DNA of 64,000 bases from JAKPBU01 sp964425695 (GTDB lineage: Bacteria > Pseudomonadota > Gammaproteobacteria > Xanthomonadales > Xanthomonadaceae): contig CAYRNF010000001.1 of NCBI GenBank assembly GCA_964425695.1, positions 62,001 to 126,000 on the forward strand, in the 5' to 3' direction. Position 1 is the first letter of the stretch, and every line of letters starts with the position of its first letter. The notes under the pieces are model-generated. The model did no database searches, was not told the DNA's origin, and saw nothing but the letters and a program-made list of their open reading frames with translations. A program made the translations under genes and the position numbers. This document shows positions 58,664 through 64,000 of this stretch, piece after piece.

Positions 58664-59473
58664 TCAGCGCGCGACGCGCTCGGACTCCACCACCATGTCC
58701 AGCACGTACGCATGGCGCGACGCATCCGCCGGTGGGTCCTGCACCGTGTAGCGGTCCACGCGCAGCACGTTGCGGATGCCGGGTTCGTGGGTATAGCCCT
58801 CGATGTCGTCGTAGAAGTGCTGGAAGTCGCCAGTCGCCCCGGTGTTGCGGCCCTGCGCGTCGTAGCGCAGTTCGCGCACCTGCAGGCACTGCTTGTCCGG
58901 GATCAGCGGGTGCGGGCAGGGCCGGGTCTGCGCGGCGACCTCCAGGAAGAGGCGTTCGCCCGCGCCGCCGTAGCGGGTGGCTGCGGTGGGTTCGGCGGCG
59001 AAGGACAGCACGTCGCCGGCGCGGTTGCGCAGGCGCAGCTGCGGCGGTTCGCTTTCCGCCAAGGTGTAGGCGAGGGGGCCTTCCAGGCGCCTGGAGACCT
59101 CACCGTCGAGCGCCATCCGTCCGGCGTCCGTGCAGGCCATCATCGTGGACGCCAGGTTACCGACCACCAATGCGTCGCCCTCGATCCGGTAAGTGCCGCC
59201 GATGCGGTTGCAGGTGTTGGAGACGCCAACGCGCCCGTTCCTGAAATCGAGCTGCACCGGCGCGTCGTCGCGCACGAACAGCGCATCGATGCGCTTGCCG
59301 CTGGCGTCGGTCGCCGATTGCAGGCGCCAGTGATAGCGCGCCAGCTGTGCGTCCAGGCCGGTCGCAGCGGGCGTGCCAGGGCTGCCGGGGGCCGCATCGG
59401 GTGTCACGGCGCCGCGTTGCGGGCAGCCGGTCAGTGCGGCGATCAGCAGCGGCAGGAGCAGGAGACGGTACAT
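58664..59473 (-). CDS. META/DUF4377 domain lipoprotein
   Basis: The 269-residue lipoprotein has a lipobox ALTGC (Cys17). A META-like beta domain contains YHWRLQSATDASGKRIDALF and STMMACTDAGRMALDGEV, where META proteins carry the CNRIGG motif seen here as NTCNRIGGTYRI. A C-terminal DUF4377 part is recognised by PLIPDKQCLQVRELRYDAQG and EGYTHEPGIRNVLRVDRYTV. Both are linked to envelope stress or motility lipoproteins. The gene is convergent with YkvA by 22 bp. Confidence 0.87.
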   Translation of the reverse strand: MYRLLLLPLLIAALTGCPQRGAVTPDAAPGSPGTPAATGLDAQLARYHWRLQSATDASGKRIDALFVRDDAPVQLDFRNGRVGVSNTCNRIGGTYRIEGDALVVGNLASTMMACTDAGRMALDGEVSRRLEGPLAYTLAESEPPQLRLRNRAGDVLSFAAEPTAATRYGGAGERLFLEVAAQTRPCPHPLIPDKQCLQVRELRYDAQGRNTGATGDFQHFYDDIEGYTHEPGIRNVLRVDRYTVQDPPADASRHAYVLDMVVESERVAR

Positions 59474-59538
59474 GGCGGCTTCCTCGGTGACGTGGCGATA
59501 CGAACGCGTGGGCCGCAGCCGCGGGGTCGGGACGGCGA

Positions 59539-60393
59539 TCAGGTCCCCGACGGCAGCAGCCACAGCAGCGCCACGCCCAGCACCAGCCGGTACACCGCGA
59601 ACGCGGTGAAGCGGTGGGTTTCGATGTAGCGCAGCAGCCACTTCACCGCGATGAAGGCCGTCACCAGCGATGCGACAAAGGCCACGGCGAGCGCGGACCA
59701 GTTTTCCTGGCCCATGCCGCCGTCCTTGAGCGTGGACAGCAGCTCGTAGCCGGTGGCGGCGAACATGGTGGGAATGCCCACCAGGAACGCGAATTCGGTG
59801 GCGGCCGCGCGGCTGGTGGTGCCGGCCAGCAGCGCCACGAAGATCGTCGCGGCGCTGCGCGACGTGCCGGGAAACACGCCGGCCACGACCTGCGCGGCGC
59901 CTACCAGCATCGCGGTGGCCCAGGCGATGTCCATGCGCTCGCCTTCGCGCGCGGCGCGGCGCGCCGCCAGCTGCTCGGCGGCCACCATCCAGAACGCGCC
60001 CAGGATCAGCGCCCACGCGATCGGCTGCACGGTGTCCGGCAGCTCCCAGCCCAGTGCCTTCACCACCAGCCCGCCCACGGCGGTCACCGCGAACGCCAGC
60101 AACAGCTTGTAGCCGTAGGTACGCGCCTGCGCCGGGCTGACGTCGATGCCCAGCGGGTCGTACGGCGCGCTGCGGTCGCGGCCGGCGAAGGCCGAGGCCA
60201 GGCCCCACAGGCGGCGCCGGTAGATCAGCACCACCGCCAGAATCGCCCCGGCCTGGATCGCCACGTTGAACAGGTCGCTGCGCGGGCCCAGCCAGTGCTG
60301 CGCGATCAGCAGGTGGCCGGTGCTCGAGATCGGCAGGAACTCGGTGATGCCTTCGATGATGCCGAGCAGCAGCGCGGCGAGCAGGTCGTTCAT
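59539..60393 (-). CDS. uppP: Undecaprenyl-diphosphatase
   Basis: The 284-residue inner-membrane enzyme recycles undecaprenyl diphosphate to the monophosphate for peptidoglycan and polysaccharide assembly. It has about eight hydrophobic segments. Motif 1 EGITEFLPISSTGHLL includes the catalytic His, and motif 2 is PGTSRSAAT with the key Arg. It begins MNDLLAALLLGIIEGITEFL, the usual BacA start. Confidence 0.96.
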   Translation of the reverse strand: MNDLLAALLLGIIEGITEFLPISSTGHLLIAQHWLGPRSDLFNVAIQAGAILAVVLIYRRRLWGLASAFAGRDRSAPYDPLGIDVSPAQARTYGYKLLLAFAVTAVGGLVVKALGWELPDTVQPIAWALILGAFWMVAAEQLAARRAAREGERMDIAWATAMLVGAAQVVAGVFPGTSRSAATIFVALLAGTTSRAAATEFAFLVGIPTMFAATGYELLSTLKDGGMGQENWSALAVAFVASLVTAFIAVKWLLRYIETHRFTAFAVYRLVLGVALLWLLPSGT

Positions 60394-60517
60394 GGGACGC
60401 GCGCAGGCGGGGGCGGTGCAGGATACCCAATGCCCGCGCGCGCCTTGGCCCGCGCCGTGCGCGGGCTGATCGCGGGCACGCGGGCGGACGCCCGCCCCGC
60501 GGTGCCGCAGGCGGACG

Positions 60518-62149
60518 TCAGGCGGTGCGCAGCAGCTGGGTGGCTTCGGCCGCGGCGCGCAGGCCCGACAGCGCCGCGCCTTCCATGAAGCCCTGCCACT
60601 CGTAGAAGCTGCTGGTGTGGTCGCCTGCGAACAGCAGGTTGCCCACCGGCTTGGCCTCGTGGTGCGCGATGGTGGTGAAGTAGCCCGGGCGCGGGCACGG
60701 CACTGCGCCGCGGCTGAGCGGATTGAGGCCCCAGTTCTCGGTGAGCGCCACCAGCGCGCCGTTGCGCGTGCGGCTGGCGGCGGCCATGGCCCCGGGCATC
60801 GCTTCCTCCAGCGACGCCAGGAAATCGGCGGCATCGGACTGCACGTTGGCCGGAAGCAGTGCGCGCGCCGCCGCACCGCCGGCCTGGTGAGCCAGCACCG
60901 CGCCGGCGCCGGTCGCGGCGGACGGATTGGCTTCCCAGATGGTCTGCATGGACGGCAGGTCCGCCGCACCGGTGCCGTTGGCGCCGCCGCGGCGCCAGAA
61001 CGGCTCGCGGAAGCCCAGCAGCATGCGCGTGCCCTCGCCCACGCTGGAGCGGGCGATGGCGTCGTGCTTCCACTGCGGCAGCTCGGTGCTGGCGTCGAAC
61101 ACGACATCGCGCAGCACGCTGAACGGCAACGCCAGCACCACCGCGTCGTGGTCGGACTGGACGGTGGCGCCGCCGCTGGTGTCGAAGGTCAGGCGCACGC
61201 GCCCGCCCGACAAGCGCCGCACCGCGACCAGCGTGTGGCCCAGCCGCACCGGCTGCTTCAGGCGCCCGGCCAGCCCGCGCGGGATCAGGTCGTTGCCGCC
61301 TGCCACGCGCAGCAAGCCGCCCGCGCCCGGGCCCAGATGGCTGCGGCGGTCGCCGTAGACGAAGCGCAGGAAGCTGATCGCGCTGACCTCGTCGATGCCG
61401 GCGCCGAACTCGGCCAGGTACGCGTTCTGCACCACGCTGCGCAGCAGGCCGCCCGCGCCGTACAGGTCCAGGTACTCCGACAGCGTCATGAAGTCGAACA
61501 GCTCGTCCTGCGCACTGAAGCGGTCGGCGGTGGGGGCGCCGAGCGCCTGCAGGTCGTCGCGGATCACCGCGGCGAAGGCGCGGAATTCCTCCAGCACCTG
61601 GGCCTCGGTGTAGCGGCGGCCCTGGAAGTGGTGGACCGCCATGCCCTCGGGCGCGTCGATGGTTTCCAGCCGCAGCCCCAGGCTGCGCGCGTAGCCCAGC
61701 ATCGCGTGGTGCGACGTCCCGATGAACTCCGCGCCCAGTTCGCCCACCTGGCCGGGAAAGGTGCGGCGCACCGACCAGCAGCGGCCGCCGATCCGCGAGC
61801 CGGCTTCGAACACGTGGGTGGCCACGCCGTTGCGGGCCAGCTCCGTGGCGCAGGCCAGGCCTGCGATGCCCGCTCCGACCACGGCGACCCCGCCGTTGCC
61901 GAACAGGCCGAAGCGCGCCAGCAGCGAGCGCCCGCCCGATGCCGCGGCCGCCGCCATCGGCGGCGCCAGCACGCCGGCGCCCGAGGCCACCATGCCCGCG
62001 GCCGCGCCCTGCAGCACCCGCCTGCGTCCGGCGTTGCTGGGCGCGTCCGTGCCGAGGGCCTCGGCCGCATCGCGGCCGGTGTGCGCACTGCGTTCGGCCA
62101 GCCGTGCCAGGCGCAGCAGCTGCGCCATCCAGTGCGTGCGTGTCGTCAT
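60518..62149 (-). CDS. Twin-arginine exported flavin amine oxidase
   Basis: The 543-residue protein has a Tat-like signal with GRRRVLQGAAAGMVASGAGV near residues 41-60. The FAD motif VAVVGAGIAGLACATELARN follows at about 90-110 and a substrate-side GAEFIGTSHHAMLG block. The C-terminal FAD segment is LLFAGDHTSSFYEWQGFMEG. Polyamine or monoamine oxidation in the periplasm is expected, with the cofactor folded before export. The substrate is unknown. The 320-bp gap to the next gene (62150-62469) is divergent, with no gene or clear promoter visible. Confidence 0.9.
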   Translation of the reverse strand: MTTRTHWMAQLLRLARLAERSAHTGRDAAEALGTDAPSNAGRRRVLQGAAAGMVASGAGVLAPPMAAAAASGGRSLLARFGLFGNGGVAVVGAGIAGLACATELARNGVATHVFEAGSRIGGRCWSVRRTFPGQVGELGAEFIGTSHHAMLGYARSLGLRLETIDAPEGMAVHHFQGRRYTEAQVLEEFRAFAAVIRDDLQALGAPTADRFSAQDELFDFMTLSEYLDLYGAGGLLRSVVQNAYLAEFGAGIDEVSAISFLRFVYGDRRSHLGPGAGGLLRVAGGNDLIPRGLAGRLKQPVRLGHTLVAVRRLSGGRVRLTFDTSGGATVQSDHDAVVLALPFSVLRDVVFDASTELPQWKHDAIARSSVGEGTRMLLGFREPFWRRGGANGTGAADLPSMQTIWEANPSAATGAGAVLAHQAGGAAARALLPANVQSDAADFLASLEEAMPGAMAAASRTRNGALVALTENWGLNPLSRGAVPCPRPGYFTTIAHHEAKPVGNLLFAGDHTSSFYEWQGFMEGAALSGLRAAAEATQLLRTA

Positions 62150-62469
62150 TTCGTTGTCCCCTGTTCGCTGCACATGCGCGGCGCGTGCGATGTACGCCGT
62201 CAGTGCTCGAGGACACGCCGGACGCGGGCGAACCCCGTGCGCATGCGTCTCCCCACCCCGTGGTTGCAGCCGTCGAAGTCCGCGCCGATGAAACCCGCGC
62301 GGCGCCTTCGCCCCCTGCGCAACCGCCCCCTTGCCCACGCATTGAAACAGGGCCGGGGCGACTTAGGAAGTGGGACGATGATCCCGGACCCCTTGCCGAC
62401 GCGTCGCGCACACGCCACAGTAGCCGCACGGGGCACGGGGCGCCCCGCATCCGATGTCAGGGGGACAGG

Positions 62470-63018
62470 GTGAGCGAGTACTTCCTGGGCCAGATCATGA
62501 TGGCCGGCTTCGACTTTCCGCCAAAAGGCTTTGCGTTCAGCAACGGCCAGTTGCTGCCCATCGCGCAGAACCAGGCGCTGTTCTCGCTGCTGGGCACCCA
62601 GTACGGCGGCAACGGCACCACCAACTTCGCGCTGCCGGACCTGCGCAGCCGCACGCCGGTGGGTTATGCCTCGTCGGTGGATCCGTCCTGGCAGCCGCCA
62701 TCGGTGCAGATCGGGCAGGCGGCGGGCGTGGAAAACGTGACGCTGCTGCCGACCAACCTGCCGGCGCACACGCATGCGGTGAACGCATCCACCAGCGACG
62801 GCAACAATCGCATCCCGTCGAACCGTACGTTCGCCAACAGCGTCAACAGCGGCGGTGCGGCGATCCCTCTGTACGGCCCGTCCGGTGGGGCGCTGGTGCC
62901 GCTGTCGCCGCAGACGCTGGCGCCGGCCGGCGGCAACCAGCCGCATCCGAACCTGCAGCCGTACGCCACCATCAATTTCTGCATCGCGCTGCAGGGGATC
63001 TACCCGTCGCGCAACTGA
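62470..63018 (+). CDS. Tail-collar/microcystin-dependent (MdpB-like) protein, copy 1
   Basis: The 182-residue protein starts at a GTG after CAGGGGGACAGG. It has the tail-collar features: FPPKGFAFSNGQLLPIAQNQ, LFSLLGTQYGGNGTTNFALP, LPDLRSRTPVGYAS, LPAHTHAVNAS and a C-terminal QPHPNLQPYATINFCIALQG. It is the first of three consecutive related genes (spacings 52 and 57 bp). Such triplets are known as MDPB genes or as phage-tail-like collar proteins in many proteobacteria. Their role is not settled. Confidence 0.9.
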   Translation: MSEYFLGQIMMAGFDFPPKGFAFSNGQLLPIAQNQALFSLLGTQYGGNGTTNFALPDLRSRTPVGYASSVDPSWQPPSVQIGQAAGVENVTLLPTNLPAHTHAVNASTSDGNNRIPSNRTFANSVNSGGAAIPLYGPSGGALVPLSPQTLAPAGGNQPHPNLQPYATINFCIALQGIYPSRN

Positions 63019-63070
63019 ACGCGAGCACCGCGCCGCCCGGCGCCGGCGCTCCACCAGCGGAGCCATTGGC

Positions 63071-63607
63071 ATGAGTCAACCTTACATCGGCGAGATCCGC
63101 ATGTTCGCGTTCGGTACCCGCGGCGCGCCCAGCGGCTGGCAGGCCTGCGATGGCAGCCTGCTGTGGATTTCCGAGAACGAATCGCTGTTCCAGCTGATCG
63201 GCACCACCTACGGCGGCGACGGCGAGCAATCCTTCGCGGTACCAGACCTGCGCGGACGCCTACCCGTACACCAGGGCACCGGGCCGGGCCTGAGCACCTA
63301 CGTCGTCGGGCAACGGGCGGGAACTGAAAGCGTCACCCTGTTGCAGACCCAGCTGCCGGCGCATACGCACACGACGGTGGCCACCAGCGCGGCCGCGGCT
63401 TCCACGGTGCCCGGCTCCACCCTGCTGCCTGGCGCGGTGAGCGGCGACAGCTTCTACGTCAACACCACCACCGGCAACACCGCTGTGGCCATGTCCGCGG
63501 CGGCGGTGACCAACGCGGGCGGCAGCCAGCCGCACGAGAACTGCATGCCGACGCTGACCGTGCAGTACTGCATCGCGCTGTTCGGCATCTTTCCGTCGCA
63601 GAACTGA
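63071..63607 (+). CDS. Tail-collar/MdpB-like protein, copy 2
   Basis: The 178-residue paralogue of copy 1 has FGTRGAPSGWQACDGSLLWI, LFQLIGTTYGGDGEQSFAVP, VPDLRGRLPVHQGTGPGLST, LPAHTHTTVATS and the terminal PTLTVQYCIALFGIFPSQN. The identity to copy 1 is concentrated in the collar motif and the end. The central Ser/Thr/Ala-rich linker varies. The extra WQACDGSL and YCIALFG cysteines are typical of the family. Confidence 0.9.
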   Translation: MSQPYIGEIRMFAFGTRGAPSGWQACDGSLLWISENESLFQLIGTTYGGDGEQSFAVPDLRGRLPVHQGTGPGLSTYVVGQRAGTESVTLLQTQLPAHTHTTVATSAAAASTVPGSTLLPGAVSGDSFYVNTTTGNTAVAMSAAAVTNAGGSQPHENCMPTLTVQYCIALFGIFPSQN

Positions 63608-63664
63608 GCCAGCACGGCATCACTGGCCGCGCCGACGCGGTCCGCACCAGGGGAGCACCTACCC

Positions 63665-64000
63665 ATGACCGAACCATTCATCGGCGAAATCCAGCTGTTC
63701 GGGTTCAACTTCAACCCGCGCGGCTGGGCGTTCTGCAACGGCGCCACCCTGCCGATCGCGCAGAACACGGCGCTGTTCTCGCTGGTGGGCACGATTTACG
63801 GCGGCAACGGCCAGACCACGTTCCAGCTGCCGAATTTCGCAGGCCGCGCAGGCTGCCAGCAGGGCCAGGGCCCGGGGCTGACGCCGCGAACCCTCGGCCA
63901 GGCGTTCGGCGTCAACACCGTCACCCTGACTTCCAACCAGATCCCGGCGCATACCCACGGCCTGCGCGCGTTTTCGCAGACCGCGGCCGGCAGCGGTACC
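63665..64000 (+). CDS. Tail-collar/MdpB-like protein, copy 3 (cut by window edge)
   Basis: The first 112 residues show the same layout: FNFNPRGWAFCNGATLPIAQ, LFSLVGTIYGGNGQTTFQLP, NFAGRAGCQQGQGPGLTPRT and QIPAHTHGLRAFSQ. The coding sequence runs past 64000. It completes a three-gene block typical of MdpB-type clusters. Confidence 0.9.
   Translation, partial: MTEPFIGEIQLFGFNFNPRGWAFCNGATLPIAQNTALFSLVGTIYGGNGQTTFQLPNFAGRAGCQQGQGPGLTPRTLGQAFGVNTVTLTSNQIPAHTHGLRAFSQTAAGSGT

Overview
The window is a high-GC chromosomal segment with a dense, mostly operonic layout and GTG/ATG starts. Two kinds of short dispersed repeat occur between genes: a TGTAGGAGCGGCTTC element with its inverted partner, and a CCTCCTTTTGCAAAGGAGGG-type element. 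Together with the gene families present (gltB/gltD pair, fused indolepyruvate ferredoxin oxidoreductase, Ycf46-like AAA ATPase, DUF2239, DUF938, triple tail-collar/MdpB genes), this points to a gammaproteobacterium of the Xanthomonadaceae (Lysobacter/Luteimonas/Pseudoxanthomonas-like). That assignment is inference from gene style. No rRNA, tRNA, CRISPR array, complete transposon or prophage was recognised.

Layout. 1-9.8 kb: a LysR regulator (cut by the left edge) is divergent from a tightly overlapping set encoding a small membrane protein, an SDR-like protein, and the membrane-fusion, RND-pump and outer-membrane components of a tripartite efflux system. A Rid-family protein, an SDR relic and repeat debris lie between pump and outer-membrane channel, and a secreted alpha/beta hydrolase follows. 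9.8-13.3 kb: a decayed stretch, then folE overlapping a thioredoxin-reductase-like flavoprotein, a phasin-like protein and an SDR. 13.3-20.1 kb (minus): gltB and gltD (GOGAT). gltB carries an in-frame insertion with four 93-bp repeats plus a degenerate fifth, and the gltB-gltD gap holds a 191-bp tandem duplication of the gltD start region. 20.3-25.6 kb: DUF2239, TetA-like MFS pump, topoisomerase IB, a secreted barnase-type RNase with its barstar inhibitor, an I78 inhibitor lipoprotein and a DUF938 methyltransferase. 25.6-36 kb: M61 peptidase, an MBOAT plus SGNH-like pair for polysaccharide O-acylation, a GH43 enzyme and a large indolepyruvate:ferredoxin oxidoreductase. 36-42.4 kb: GAF/EAL c-di-GMP phosphodiesterase, a TPR-like exported protein, an ankyrin lipoprotein next to a lipase, and a propeller-like protein. 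The last two share a CTAG-containing upstream motif. 42.5-46.6 kb: gamma-glutamyltransferase with a 2OG-Fe(II) oxygenase, a methyltransferase, and an outer-membrane barrel ending in a strong terminator. 46.7-62.1 kb: AAA ATPase, ParA, SixA, YceI, a phospholipase D-like lipoprotein, two tandem paralogous small proteins of unknown role, a thioesterase, an acyltransferase, a YheT hydrolase, a TPR/sulfotransferase-like protein, YbhB, YkvA, a META/DUF4377 lipoprotein, UppP and a flavin amine oxidase. 62.5-64 kb: three consecutive MdpB/tail-collar genes, the last cut by the right edge.

The strongest candidates for something undescribed are the tandem small proteins at 52.5-53.0 kb, which share a C-terminal motif with only synonymous differences in its conserved stretches; the lipase/ankyrin/propeller locus with its shared CTAG motif; and the 31-residue tandem insertion inside glutamate synthase.
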